From Lewinella sp. (lineage in GTDB: Bacteria; Bacteroidota; Bacteroidia; Chitinophagales; Saprospiraceae): a stretch of DNA of 43,465 nucleotides. The DNA lies in the NCBI GenBank assembly GCA_020436695.1, contig JAGQXH010000002.1, positions 1 through 43,465 on the forward strand, read 5' to 3'. Position numbers and translations under genes: made by a program. The notes under the pieces were generated by a model. The model made no database searches, was not told the origin of the DNA, and saw nothing but the letters and a program-made list of their open reading frames with translations. Of the stretch, positions 9,159 through 18,416 are shown in pieces; the first letter of the stretch is position 1; every line of letters starts with the position of its first letter.

Positions 9159-9244
9159 GCTCCGCGTGCTGCCGGAGCTTCAGCGGAGGCACAGCGCAGC
9201 GTCACACATGTCCACGCACCAGCGTAAATGTGACGCTACGCTGT
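9159..9244. repeat. Nested inverted repeats in the 8996-9260 gap
   Basis: Two hairpins lie close together. GCTCCG (9159-9164) pairs with CGGAGC (9173-9178). A longer repeat pairs ACAGCGCAGCGTCACA (9191-9206) with the 16 bases at 9229-9244, with one mismatch and a 22-base spacer. No T-run follows on either strand. The region is noticeably more GC-rich than other intergenic sequence here and looks like an interspersed palindromic (REP- or MITE-like) unit rather than a simple terminator. Confidence 0.6.
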
Positions 9245-9260
9245 AGCTGGGGCAATATAC

Positions 9261-10433
9261 TTACTGTGTGCTAGAAATATGACGGTGCGCTGCATCTATA
9301 AGCCCTTTGGTCAGATCCTTTTTCAGAAGAGACTGCTGCACCAATCGTAACCGCAGGCCCCAGGCCAGTGCCGGTTCCAGTAAACGAAAATGCCGTTGAA
9401 TGAAATTTACGGCACGGTTGAGTAACAGGATATTGCGATACTTTTTCCGGGCCACCTTATGATACCGGCGGGTTACCTCACCTATAAAGTCCGGATGATC
9501 GTGATACTGTCGGATCAATTCTGCCGCCAGTTTACCCATACTCATGGCATTACCCACACCCAGACCGGTAATGGGATTGGTAGTAAATGCGCTTGATCCG
9601 GTGTAGATTACCCCGGGGGCCGACCAGTTGATCCGGGATTGTACCGTTAGAGACGTACCCTTTGACTTTCCGAGGGCACGCGCGTGAGTAAACCGTTGTC
9701 GCAGATCATGGTTATTTTCCAGGATAGCTTTCCAGATGGCATCCATCGGCTGCCCCATGCGTATGTAATCCTCCCTGGATATAGCCAGTTCCACATTATA
9801 GCGACCTTCAGACAAGGGGCACATAAACAGACAAACCGGTAGCGGATCATAAAAGTATTTCACTTCCAGGCCCTGTTCCCTGGGAATAGAAACGCCTTCG
9901 AAATAGGTTCGGCTAAAAACAAAAAGAGACGGATCATTCGCGGGAACAGCCTGAGCACCGGTTGCATTGATCACAAGATCTGTATCGATCTGCAAACCTA
10001 CTCCCTGCAAACGGATACAGTTAGTTTCTTCAGCCGTTGCTTTCAGAGATACTCCACTGAGAACAGTCGCCCATTCCGAACGCCCGGCCTGTTGCCACAG
10101 GTAGTGGTCCAGTTGAAGGCGCTCGATGGAAAGACGAGGCAGATCTGAAGCCGGAAAAGTAACCGACAAGTCGACCTTTTTACTGGCAAAACGGTAATTC
10201 CAGGTGGGTAAGAGGCGTTGTTCTTTCTGTAATGCTGCGACTGCACCGGGAGATAATTCTTCCAGCAGGCGATATACCCGACCATCGAAACTTTCTCCAC
10301 ATACTTTATCACGGGGAAAATGGTATTTGTCTACCAGAATGTGAGCTATGCCGTAGCGACTGAGAAAAAGGGAAGCCGTTGTGCCGGCCGGGCCGCCACC
10401 GAGGATACAAACTTTCGTGCGCAAATATTGCAT
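9261..10433 (-). CDS. FAD-dependent oxidoreductase, geranylgeranyl-reductase-like
   Basis: 390 residues, a full-length size for the family. The N-terminal Rossmann motif GGGPAG (residues 12-17) is followed by SLFLSR and the family-typical RDKVCGES (residues 41-48), where geranylgeranyl reductases and related flavin monooxygenases keep a Lys/Cys-Gly element. NATGAQAVP and the C-terminal GLGVGNAMSMGKLAAELI (second FAD-contact region) are also present. The family includes polyprenyl reductases and tryptophan-halogenase-like hydroxylases; the substrate cannot be told from the sequence. It is not clearly linked to a biosynthetic operon: the upstream neighbour (58-residue protein) lies on the other strand and the downstream GNAT gene is 265 bases away. 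Confidence 0.88.
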   Translation of the reverse strand: MQYLRTKVCILGGGPAGTTASLFLSRYGIAHILVDKYHFPRDKVCGESFDGRVYRLLEELSPGAVAALQKEQRLLPTWNYRFASKKVDLSVTFPASDLPRLSIERLQLDHYLWQQAGRSEWATVLSGVSLKATAEETNCIRLQGVGLQIDTDLVINATGAQAVPANDPSLFVFSRTYFEGVSIPREQGLEVKYFYDPLPVCLFMCPLSEGRYNVELAISREDYIRMGQPMDAIWKAILENNHDLRQRFTHARALGKSKGTSLTVQSRINWSAPGVIYTGSSAFTTNPITGLGVGNAMSMGKLAAELIRQYHDHPDFIGEVTRRYHKVARKKYRNILLLNRAVNFIQRHFRLLEPALAWGLRLRLVQQSLLKKDLTKGLIDAAHRHISSTQ

Positions 10434-10557
10434 GTTGGGAAATGCCTTGGATTAGGGCTAAATTAGGTAATAAAGGTGATGATTATCCAGCCACTTGCAT
10501 AATTTCTCCAGATGACACATCCGAGAAAACCCGATATTGTCAGCAAAAATAACTGCC

Positions 10558-10734
10558 ATGAAAGAGATCAAACTGACCATAACCATCGAAGAAGCCAATA
10601 TGATCCTGGAGGCGCTGGGTGGTATGCCTTTCAAAACCGTATTCGGATTGATCGGAAAAATTCAAAATCAGGCAGCAACTCAGCTGAATGATAACAACCG
10701 TCCGGCGATGCCATTTGAGGGAGACAAAGCCTGA
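10558..10734 (+). CDS. Small conserved protein of unknown function (58 aa)
   Basis: The start at 10558 (MKEIKLTITIEEANMILEAL) is preferred over an in-frame ATG 21 bases upstream, whose extra residues look non-coding. The layout is a beta strand, the helix EEANMILEALGGMPF, and a second helix VFGLIGKIQNQAATQL, giving a compact amphipathic small protein. I associate this pattern with short hypothetical proteins in Bacteroidota genomes and with phage-related small proteins, but no function is known to me. It is divergent from the FAD oxidoreductase and convergent with the M1 peptidase, 26 bases from its stop. Confidence 0.75.
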   Translation: MKEIKLTITIEEANMILEALGGMPFKTVFGLIGKIQNQAATQLNDNNRPAMPFEGDKA

Positions 10735-10750
10735 TATTGCCCATTTGCGA

Positions 10751-10798
10751 AGCAGCACGATCAATCCATGATCACCTGTTCCGGTTGTTCGTGCTGCT
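10751..10798. terminator. Convergent-gene hairpin (possible bidirectional terminator)
   Basis: AGCAGCACGA (10751-10760) is exactly complementary to TCGTGCTGCT (10789-10798), with a 28-base loop. The left arm lies just after the M1 peptidase stop and the right arm lies inside its last codons. It sits between two convergent genes separated by only 26 bases. There is no clear U-tract, so a terminator call is tentative. Confidence 0.4.
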
Positions 10799-13361
10799 CC
10801 ACTGCCCTAAAAGTGAGATCTGCGGCCTGGAGTATCTTATTGCGCAGGTTGGCCGGATAATTAGGCCGTTCCCGGAGGAATTGTCTCACCGCTGAAACGG
10901 CCGCCTCTGACCGGTGGCCGTTGAAAGTATTGTCCAATACCCGCTTGGGAAAGAAAATATCACCGGTGGCCTGTATTTCTTCCAGCATTTCCAGCGTTGG
11001 CGTGATGTATTTTTCGGAAGCGGCCGCCCGCAACGGATGGTGCAGCCAACCCAGTGCATCCTGCACCCAGGACTCCACCTGCCGGTTTTCTTCCAGCTTC
11101 AAGCTATTGAAGAAACTATCGCGGACGGCTATATCGTTTGACAATGCCGGCCGGATAAAACGGATGCGCGCCTGCCGGTCAATATTGCTGACGCGCCCGA
11201 GTTGCTGATCCAGTATGTCTTCCGATCGAGGGAAATCACGCACTGCCAGTTGAAAAGCCAGATCGATATAGTCACTTTCGGACAGGCTCAGCCCTTCTAC
11301 CTTCAGGTCCCCCAGCCAGATCCGATATAGGCGATCCCGACCGACCGAGCTTTCCGCCACAGAACGGTAGGTATTGAAAAGAGCCGTTTTTTCCCGGCGG
11401 TCATCTGTACTTTCCAATTGATACCAAAGGGCGTTCTCCACAATCTCCGTCACCTGTTTCCGTTCGGCCTCCGGCAGAAACTTCCAATAGAGTGTATTCA
11501 GATAGCCCAGGATGCTTTGACGGATTAATGGATCGGTTTCCGTACGGATACCGCCCAGCAGGGCCGGTAGCAGATCCATGGCCTCCAGGCGATGATGTAC
11601 AAGGTTTTCCCATAGATTGAGCCAGCTCACACCGCGTAGCATAGGTTCCTGCAACCGATTGATGTATTGCAAAAGATAGACACTATCCGTTTTTAAAAGC
11701 TCAAAATAACCGTAGCCGTAACCGTCACCATTGGGGATGATCAGTTGCGGCGCCGGATAAAGGGTATCGAATACGAGAGAAACTGACGGTTGATCCATTG
11801 CAACAGGAAGAGAATAACCACCGTTTTCGTGCAGGCATTTTAATTCGAGCTGCTGTCCCCATTCCCGATCACTTCCTGTTTTACCAGAATTAACAGTAAT
11901 TCCGTACATCTTCCCTTCACTTATTTCGGGTCGTACACTTATTTCCGGCATGCCGGCCTGTTTGATCCACTGCCGGTTCCAGCTTTCCAGATCCTCTAGG
12001 CTTTGCTGGTCAAGAATAGCGATCAGATCATCCCAGGTAGCATTATCGTAGGAATAAGTTTGCAAATACTCCCGCAGACCGTTGCGCATGGCCTCCTCAC
12101 CGATCTCGCGTTCGAGCATGCGCATCACAATGGGCGCTTTCTGGTAAATGATGGCACCGTAGAGTGTGCCCGCATCCTTTAAATTATCCAGTTTCTGCTG
12201 AATGGGATGCGTGCCGGCCGAGCGATCCACTGCGTACGCGGAGGGATAATGGGCCAGCAAAAAGCGCAGATCATGATCGATCTCCGGGAAAGAAGGATTG
12301 ACGATCTTGGCCGCCATAAAATTGGCAAAGACCTCCTTCATCCACACATCATCAAACCAGTTCATCGTCACCAGATCACCAAACCACATGTGAGCAGTTT
12401 CGTGGGCGATCAGACTGGCCCGCCCCAGTTCCTGATTCGGGGTAGCGTTTTCATCGAGGAACAAACTGGATGCCTTGTAGGTAATGGCACCGGGATGCTC
12501 CATGCCACCGTATTGAAAGGAAGGGATCAACGCAAAATCGAATTTCTGAAAAGGCATTTTAATGCCGGTGTAATTTTCCAACCAGTTGAGCGCCGCCAGA
12601 TGAAGGTCAAATATGAGGGGGGCATTGCGTTGCACTTTAGCTGTATCAGTTTCCCGGTGCAACATGGTCATGGTACGGCCGCCTATTTCCGAGGTAATAC
12701 TTTGGAAATTGCCAACTACAAAATCAAAAAGATAGGAAGGTAGCAATTCGGTTTCGGCGTAGGTCAGTACTTTAACAGAATCCTGCCTTTGCTCGGTTTC
12801 CAGCGCGCCGTTAGCCAGGGCTTTCCAATCGGAAGGAATCCGTAGTGTCAGCCGGTAACGAGCCTTCAGGTTCGGCTGATCAAAACAGGGTACCGCTGTG
12901 GAAGCCCGATCAGGTACCAACAGGGTGTATAGAAAATCATCCTGTCGATTAAGTGATTGATCTCCCAAAGCATACTCGAGTGTGACTTGGTTCTCGCCGG
13001 TGCTGAAATGCTTTGCCGGCAGAATGATATGCCCATTCTCGAAGGTAAAGTCAATCGGATCTTTGCCTATTGATACTCCCTGCAGATAATCGGCCGGTAC
13101 TTTAAAATCAAGAACAACGGGCAGGTCATTCTGCTTCAGGGTGAAGTAAATAGTGCTTACTCCGCTCAGCCGCTGAGCTCGCTTGCGTGGCACAGAAATG
13201 TCCAGCTGATAAAGAATGTCACTTATACGCGCTTTTCGGTTTTCCGCCAATTGCCAGGATACACCGTTTTCCGGCAGCTCTGGAAGATCAGTATCAGTGC
13301 AGGCATTCAGGAGCATGAGTAACAAGAGATAAGCAGGAAGCAGAAAAGTTTTTTGCGCCAT
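10761..13361 (-). CDS. M1-family metallo-aminopeptidase lipoprotein
   Basis: 866 residues from the start at 13361, which gives the lipobox LLNAC and so a probable lipoprotein facing the periplasm or surface; the longer frame adds 12 non-signal residues. The zinc site is HETAH at 320-324 with the third ligand Glu343 in the downstream MKEVFAN. The exopeptidase motif is GGMEH (285-289) rather than the classical GAMEN, keeping the substrate-binding Glu288. Tyr406 in IIYQKAP matches the transition-state tyrosine. Residues about 30-200 form the N-terminal beta saddle, and about 540-866 are a helical ERAP-like C-terminal domain. It releases N-terminal amino acids from peptides. It appears monocistronic. 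Confidence 0.93.
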   Translation of the reverse strand: MAQKTFLLPAYLLLLMLLNACTDTDLPELPENGVSWQLAENRKARISDILYQLDISVPRKRAQRLSGVSTIYFTLKQNDLPVVLDFKVPADYLQGVSIGKDPIDFTFENGHIILPAKHFSTGENQVTLEYALGDQSLNRQDDFLYTLLVPDRASTAVPCFDQPNLKARYRLTLRIPSDWKALANGALETEQRQDSVKVLTYAETELLPSYLFDFVVGNFQSITSEIGGRTMTMLHRETDTAKVQRNAPLIFDLHLAALNWLENYTGIKMPFQKFDFALIPSFQYGGMEHPGAITYKASSLFLDENATPNQELGRASLIAHETAHMWFGDLVTMNWFDDVWMKEVFANFMAAKIVNPSFPEIDHDLRFLLAHYPSAYAVDRSAGTHPIQQKLDNLKDAGTLYGAIIYQKAPIVMRMLEREIGEEAMRNGLREYLQTYSYDNATWDDLIAILDQQSLEDLESWNRQWIKQAGMPEISVRPEISEGKMYGITVNSGKTGSDREWGQQLELKCLHENGGYSLPVAMDQPSVSLVFDTLYPAPQLIIPNGDGYGYGYFELLKTDSVYLLQYINRLQEPMLRGVSWLNLWENLVHHRLEAMDLLPALLGGIRTETDPLIRQSILGYLNTLYWKFLPEAERKQVTEIVENALWYQLESTDDRREKTALFNTYRSVAESSVGRDRLYRIWLGDLKVEGLSLSESDYIDLAFQLAVRDFPRSEDILDQQLGRVSNIDRQARIRFIRPALSNDIAVRDSFFNSLKLEENRQVESWVQDALGWLHHPLRAAASEKYITPTLEMLEEIQATGDIFFPKRVLDNTFNGHRSEAAVSAVRQFLRERPNYPANLRNKILQAADLTFRAVEQHEQPEQVIMD

Positions 13362-13413
13362 GCGAATTGGATTCGTAATAAAAGTAATTTGAAGCAAATG
13401 TCTAATCTGCTTT

Positions 13414-13447
13414 CAAAAATAAGGCGCCTTCACTTCACATAGCTAAA
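13414..13447 (-). promoter_or_regulatory. Weak candidate promoter for the M1 peptidase gene
   Basis: Read on the minus strand, TATTTTTG (13421 to 13414) matches the Bacteroidota -7 element TAnnTTTG. A TTTA at 13447-13444 is the best -33 candidate, 22 bases upstream. It lies about 55 bases before the chosen start at 13361. The -33 match is poor. Confidence 0.35.
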
Positions 13448-13515
13448 GTTGTGGGGATTTTTATTGGTTTTGGGACGTAATATGTGTTTTGGAATGTCAA
13501 TCAAACTTAGCCGCT

Positions 13516-14754
13516 TCATCCAATCAAATGATCAAAAGGATCTTCTTCCGGCAACACTTCCTCGACCTCCTGATTGGATTCGTTCAATCTGAGCAGATCC
13601 CTTACCCAGTCCTGATTTTGCCGCAACCAGATGAATGCAGCGATGATGAGCACTAAACTGATCAGAATAAGGAGCATATCGCCACCAAGTCGGCCGGAGA
13701 AGAAATTTATCACCTGAGGCAGCCCCAGCAGTAGTCCAAGCCAAAGCCCTGCATTTTTGGTGAAATTTACATGCGTAATAACCGATAATAAGGCGGGGAT
13801 CAACATTAGCTTATAGATCCACCCTATGCTCTGATCGGCAATGGTATCTAACTCGAATGAATTACTCCCTCTGACGATCACTTCCAATATACCAACCGCA
13901 ATCAACAATCCCAGTCCCCAAATTAATTTGGGGAGTTGCCGGGAAGTTGATTCCGCACTACGAAATATCCAAAAGATCAATACAAGATATACTACCAACA
14001 GGCCCAGAGATACGATGTAGATCAGCGGGCTTTCATAGGAGATATAATCCGGTGCGGCGCTGCCGAGCAAGGGAATATTAGTTACACCCAACAGCAGTAT
14101 AGTGTGCAGAGCAGTGGCAGCAATCAGTATCCGCCAATCCGCAGGGCTTTCATTTTCGTTCTCCTCCTCCTCCTCTTCTTCCTCAACTGCATAACCGATA
14201 TTTTCTGATCTGTAAACGATCACTAGCAATAGCGCAATAATGCTAAATTGAAGGAAAAGAGAAATAGGTTCCTCTATAAGCTGATATACCAGGCCACTTA
14301 GAATATTAACCAAAAAATAGGCCGCATCAACGGCCAACAGAAGGATCAGAAAAGCATTATCCTTGAGGTCAGTGGCTACCGGATACAACACAGCAACGTG
14401 CAAATAGCACAATACCGTGAACATCGATAATCCGCCACAGACCAATACAGCGCTCAATAAATAGGCCCACTGAGTGTGGATCATTCCCAGCATCGTACCC
14501 AGGAAAAAGGCCGCTCCAGCCCATAGTAAACCGGTCTTCACATCATTTGATCGATCAGCAAGCCATCCACCTATGATAAACATGATCGCGTCAATCAGAA
14601 AGAAACTTCCGGTATAAACCCCAGAACTACTTAGGGGAAAATCAGGGGAAAGAGTGATATAATAGTAGTAAACATTGTAGCTGACACTCAGCAGTGCGAT
14701 CAGTAAAGCCAGCTTAAAGATGAGTTTGGGATAGGCATCGAAAAATGATTTCAT
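13516..14754 (-). CDS. MFS/POT-like integral membrane transporter
   Basis: 412 residues starting at 14754 (MKSFFDAYPKLIFKLALLIA); the in-frame extension to 14823 lacks coding character. About 12 hydrophobic helices are arranged as two blocks separated by an acidic linker of eight consecutive Glu residues, encoded by the CTC/TTC repeat near 14160-14185. The first block contains GGWLADRSND after helix 2, the cytoplasmic loop 2-3 signature of major facilitator and POT/peptide transporters. No substrate residues are diagnostic. It may take up small solutes or peptides, but its neighbours (secreted M1 peptidase, molybdenum hydroxylase) do not decide this. It could also be an MFS-fold protein without transport function. 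Confidence 0.75.
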   Translation of the reverse strand: MKSFFDAYPKLIFKLALLIALLSVSYNVYYYYITLSPDFPLSSSGVYTGSFFLIDAIMFIIGGWLADRSNDVKTGLLWAGAAFFLGTMLGMIHTQWAYLLSAVLVCGGLSMFTVLCYLHVAVLYPVATDLKDNAFLILLLAVDAAYFLVNILSGLVYQLIEEPISLFLQFSIIALLLVIVYRSENIGYAVEEEEEEEENENESPADWRILIAATALHTILLLGVTNIPLLGSAAPDYISYESPLIYIVSLGLLVVYLVLIFWIFRSAESTSRQLPKLIWGLGLLIAVGILEVIVRGSNSFELDTIADQSIGWIYKLMLIPALLSVITHVNFTKNAGLWLGLLLGLPQVINFFSGRLGGDMLLILISLVLIIAAFIWLRQNQDWVRDLLRLNESNQEVEEVLPEEDPFDHLIG

Positions 14755-15334
14755 GTGCGGTTTAGTTTTAGATATTGTTAGGTGTTGGAAAACTGAAATA
14801 AGGTAGGCATATTTTCCCGGCATATTGGCCTGCCGGACACATTCATTTCTTTCGCTGACGTCAACCGTTCTTAAATTTGGCTTTCAATACAGGTTATTTC
14901 ATGGATTGGTTTCTAAGATAAAGGGGACATGACCGGTTTGGACCGTCGGTCCCGGCGGAGAGGGGAGCACCATAATGTGGGTGGGAATATATAAAATGGC
15001 CCGCCCACCACCTTACCGCGCTCTCCCGGGTAAAGTCAGCCCTCCGAATGACACTTCTGATCCGGATGTACGGAAATTTTCCGGTCATCCCACTGATCAT
15101 CGTTCATCCGCACAAGGGCATCGCCCATATGTGATCGTCGACGAGAAATAAAATGTGTTGCGCTGATTTAGGTTGAAAAGCTGCGATAAGAAGTGAAGCA
15201 CTGACCAGAGTAATATTCCTTTGATAAGACTGGGGGAACTCAAATATAAAACAAATAAATTTTAATTTCAAAATTAAAAACAAAAAACTGTCAAACACAA
15301 GCGGCTTGACAGTTTTTGTATCAACTCAAATATC
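14755..15334. other. 580-base intergenic region, no gene
   Basis: It lies between the transporter start (14754) and the stop of the molybdenum hydroxylase gene (15335), both on the minus strand. Its right end holds the strong terminator at 15270-15317. The remainder contains two short minus-strand frames (60-70 residues) with no recognisable start context, composition or motif, which I do not call. The GC-rich block 14930-15070 has several short inverted repeats but no clear fold. Confidence 0.6.
15270..15317 (-). terminator. Rho-independent terminator of the molybdenum hydroxylase operon
   Basis: On the minus strand AAAAACTGTCAA (15317-15306) pairs perfectly with 15294-15283 across an 11-base loop, and the transcript then runs into a T-rich tract (15287-15270). 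It starts 18 bases after the stop at 15335. The plus-strand reading also yields a short T-run (15313-15317), but no plus-strand gene ends here. Confidence 0.88.
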
Positions 15335-17536
15335 TTATCCCAATATAGCCTTTTCACCCACGAAAGGCTGCTTGTACAGACGCTCTCCTGTGGCCCGGGC
15401 CAGAGCATTCGCCAGGGCAGCTGCTACCGGCGGCAGGGAAGGTTCACCCAAACCGGTAGGGTCGATCGTGTTCTCGGCAAAGAATACCTCGATCTCCTTC
15501 GGAGCTTCTGAATGGCGCACCAGGCGATACTTATCGAAGTTACTTTGCTCAGGTTTACCGTTGCTGAAGGTCATAGCACTGAACAAAGCGTGGCCAATAC
15601 CATCCACAATACCGCCTTCGATCTGATTGATCGCCCCTTCCGGGTTAACGACGATGCCACAATCCACGGCACACCACACTTTCTGGATCTTCGGCTTGTT
15701 CTGTTCCATGACAACATCAACCACCTGCGCTACGTAGGAATTGTGGCAATAGTAAGCGGAAACACCCCGGTGAACACCCGGCATGTCTTCACCCCATTTA
15801 GCCTTTTCCTTCACCAGTTTCAACACACCAGCATATCGCTCTGCATCGTAATCATTTCTTTCACCTACCGGATTATTGATCGCCCGGTCGAATAGGCTGA
15901 GCCGGAACTCAACGGGGTCCTTACCGGCCGCTTCGGCTACCTCATCCAGAAAAGACTGCTCGGCAAAGGCAATAAAATTGGAGCGTGGTGCCCGCCAGGC
16001 TCCGGTAGAAATATTAGATTCCAGACTATTGTTTTCCGCAAGATAGTTATCCACGGTACCCGCCGGAAAACGGTTGGAGAATACCGGGCTCTCATGTGCA
16101 CCGGTTCCTTTTACGTGAAATCCGATCAGGTTGTTATCGACATCCAGTGCAGCCCGATAAGTCACCTTGTAGGCCGGCCGGTAAGTACCCTGTGTCATAT
16201 CGTCTTCACGGCTATACACTAGTTTGATCGGCGCACCCACCTTCTGGGAGATAGCTGCAGCCTCAATACCGAAGTGGCCATACAAACGCCGGCCGAATCC
16301 CCCGCCCATACGGGTCATCATGATAGAGATCTTCTCTTCCGGTATACCGAGGCGGGCAGCAACCGACTTACGCATGAATTCCGGCGTCTGGATAGGGCCT
16401 GCCAGTTCAGCCGATCCTTCTTTTACATCTGCAAAGAAATTCATCGGCTCCATGGTATTATGGGCCAGATACGGGCAACTGTATGTTTTTTCGATCACCT
16501 GCGCTGCATTGCGGAAAGCAGCAGCTGGATCACCGTCCAAACGATCTGGTTTTTCTACGCCGGCAGCCAGCAATTTATCCAGCTCAGCGTCGGTCCAATC
16601 GCTGGATTCGAGCGGAGAAGTGGTTTCCCATTGTATCTGTAAAGCCTTTTTGGCCTTCATCACTTCCCAGGTAGAATTACCGACAATAGCCACCAGCTCG
16701 GCAAATGCACTGGTATCCGACCATTGTTTTTCCATATCTTGTGGATAGGCTTCTACCGTAAACACATCGACTATACCGGGCATGCTTTTAGCCGCATCGG
16801 CATCCAGGGATTTTACTTTCATACCGAAAGCCGGTGCGTGCTCCACCATTGCGATCAGCATACCTTCTTTTTGGTAATCGAGGCCGAAAAGCGGTTGCCC
16901 GGTGACGATCTTGGGTCCATCCACATTTTTGGTAGCTACACCAATGATCTTAAAATCTTTCGGATCTTTCAGTTCTATCTCTTCCGGCACTTCCATAACA
17001 CCGGCAGTGGCAGCGACCTCACCGTAACCAATACTTTTTCCACTGCCTTCGTGCTTGATCATTCCGGAGGCCGTAGTCAGTTCGCCAACCGGTACTTCCC
17101 ACTGCTTGGCTGCCGCTTCCATCAACATACGGCGGGCCGTAGCACCGGCCATACGCAGACCTTCCCAGCCCTGACGGATAGACTGGCTGCCTCCGGCCAA
17201 TTGCCGGGTAAACTTATCGGTATCGAGGCCGGCCTGCTCAACCACCACATTTTTCCAATCTACATCCAATTCTTCAGCCACGATCATCGGCATGGCCGTT
17301 TTGACGTTCTGTCCGATCTCCGGATTAGGTGACATGATGGTAACGATACCGTTGTCACCGATCTTAAGGAAACCGTTGATGTCGAACCACTCTTCCGGCA
17401 TGGTCATCGCCATATCGGTCATCTCCTCGGGTTTACAGCCGGCCAGCCAACTGAAACCCAGTACCATACCACCACCGGCCAGACTGGATACTTTTAGGAA
17501 TGATCTTCTGTTATAGTGTGTTTTAATTAAAGCCAT
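15335..17536 (-). CDS. Xanthine dehydrogenase-family molybdopterin-binding subunit (isoquinoline 1-oxidoreductase beta type)
   Basis: 733 residues, typical for the IorB-type large subunit. The N-terminus carries a twin-arginine signal, RRSFLK (residues 10-15), followed by a hydrophobic segment and a possible lipobox (WLAGC), so the holoenzyme is exported folded. Molybdenum-cofactor motifs are visible: GGGFGRRLYGHFGIEAA in mid-protein, GAWRAPRSN, AVDCGIVVNPEGA and GLGEPSLPP, where Glu698 is the expected catalytic base. It hydroxylates N-heterocycles or oxidises aldehydes; the true substrate is unknown. It is encoded downstream of the 2Fe-2S subunit with a 130-base gap and ends at a strong terminator. 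No cofactor-insertion gene (XdhC type) is in the window. IorB is the nearest named family. Confidence 0.95.
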   Translation of the reverse strand: MALIKTHYNRRSFLKVSSLAGGGMVLGFSWLAGCKPEEMTDMAMTMPEEWFDINGFLKIGDNGIVTIMSPNPEIGQNVKTAMPMIVAEELDVDWKNVVVEQAGLDTDKFTRQLAGGSQSIRQGWEGLRMAGATARRMLMEAAAKQWEVPVGELTTASGMIKHEGSGKSIGYGEVAATAGVMEVPEEIELKDPKDFKIIGVATKNVDGPKIVTGQPLFGLDYQKEGMLIAMVEHAPAFGMKVKSLDADAAKSMPGIVDVFTVEAYPQDMEKQWSDTSAFAELVAIVGNSTWEVMKAKKALQIQWETTSPLESSDWTDAELDKLLAAGVEKPDRLDGDPAAAFRNAAQVIEKTYSCPYLAHNTMEPMNFFADVKEGSAELAGPIQTPEFMRKSVAARLGIPEEKISIMMTRMGGGFGRRLYGHFGIEAAAISQKVGAPIKLVYSREDDMTQGTYRPAYKVTYRAALDVDNNLIGFHVKGTGAHESPVFSNRFPAGTVDNYLAENNSLESNISTGAWRAPRSNFIAFAEQSFLDEVAEAAGKDPVEFRLSLFDRAINNPVGERNDYDAERYAGVLKLVKEKAKWGEDMPGVHRGVSAYYCHNSYVAQVVDVVMEQNKPKIQKVWCAVDCGIVVNPEGAINQIEGGIVDGIGHALFSAMTFSNGKPEQSNFDKYRLVRHSEAPKEIEVFFAENTIDPTGLGEPSLPPVAAALANALARATGERLYKQPFVGEKAILG

Positions 17537-17666
17537 GATTTGTTGTTTAAGGTATTAATTCCACGTATTCAAACTATGAACCGGAATACTATCAAAGGGA
17601 GAAAATTTACTGTCCTTATGAATACGGGCTTACAAAATGCGCCTGACGGCCAATGTCGTTCCAGGA

Positions 17667-18125
17667 TCACAGATTCTGTGCGGCCGTTTTGATGGCAGCT
17701 TTGATCCGCAGATAGGTACCACAACGGCAAATGTTACCGTTCATTGCACCTTCAATATCTTCATCGGAAGGGCTGGAATTACCGTTGAGCAAGGCAGCAG
17801 CTGTCATGATCTGTCCGGCCTGGCAATAGCCGCACTGAGCCACATCGTGCTCGATCCAGGCTTGTTGTACCGGGTGGTCGCCTTTTTCGGAAAGTCCCTC
17901 AATAGTGGTGATGGATTTTCCTACAGCAGTAGATACGGGTAGCGTACAGGAACGCATCGCTACACCGTCAATGTGAATAGTACAGGCGCCGCACTGCGCA
18001 ATGCCGCAGCCGTATTTGGTACCTGTCAACTTTGCATGGTCCCTCAACACCCACAACAAAGGCGTATCCGGCGCCACATCGAATTCGTGTGATTTTCCGT
18101 TGATTGTCAAGTTATACGTAGCCAT
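17667..18125 (-). CDS. (2Fe-2S)-binding small subunit of the molybdenum hydroxylase
   Basis: 152 residues, the usual length of IorA-type subunits. The N-terminal plant-type ferredoxin cluster ligands are CGIAQCGAC followed by a later Cys in AMRSC. The second 2Fe-2S cluster is held by QCGYCQAGQ and GNICRCGTY in the helical C-terminal domain. It passes electrons from the molybdenum centre in the next gene product to an acceptor, probably a membrane cytochrome c. It has no signal peptide and is expected to be co-exported with its Tat-bearing partner. It is the first gene of the two-gene operon. Confidence 0.95.
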   Translation of the reverse strand: MATYNLTINGKSHEFDVAPDTPLLWVLRDHAKLTGTKYGCGIAQCGACTIHIDGVAMRSCTLPVSTAVGKSITTIEGLSEKGDHPVQQAWIEHDVAQCGYCQAGQIMTAAALLNGNSSPSDEDIEGAMNGNICRCGTYLRIKAAIKTAAQNL

Positions 18126-18416
18126 AATAAGTGATAGATGTGATTAGAAATGATTATGAGAGGAGTCTCTTAACAAGAATGAAAATGCGTTTAAACCATC
18201 AAATTACTCAAATCTGAACAATTAACCAAAGTAGATATGGATAGTTGAAGCGAATGGGGGATTTTTTGAAGTGGAAGATCGATATGGGCAATATCTGTCT
18301 GTACCTGCGGTAAAGACAAGTTAGTCCGGAAACCTGAATAGCAAACAAATTATCCGTCCCCCCGGATCATCAAGCTGCAAGACCTCAAGGTATTCTGTCG
18401 CACCATGATCACGATT
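18126..18416. other. 291-base gap, nothing recognised
   Basis: It lies upstream of the 2Fe-2S subunit and downstream of the M14 peptidase, both on the minus strand. I see no promoter consensus, terminator hairpin with T-run or small reading frame that I can support. Confidence 0.5.

Noticed and set aside
14160..14185. CTC/TTC microsatellite-like run
   Set aside because: It encodes the acidic Glu linker of the transporter in frame, so it needs no separate explanation.
14894..15298. Two short minus-strand frames in the 14755-15334 gap
   Set aside because: They show no coding composition, motif or start context, and one overlaps the terminator.
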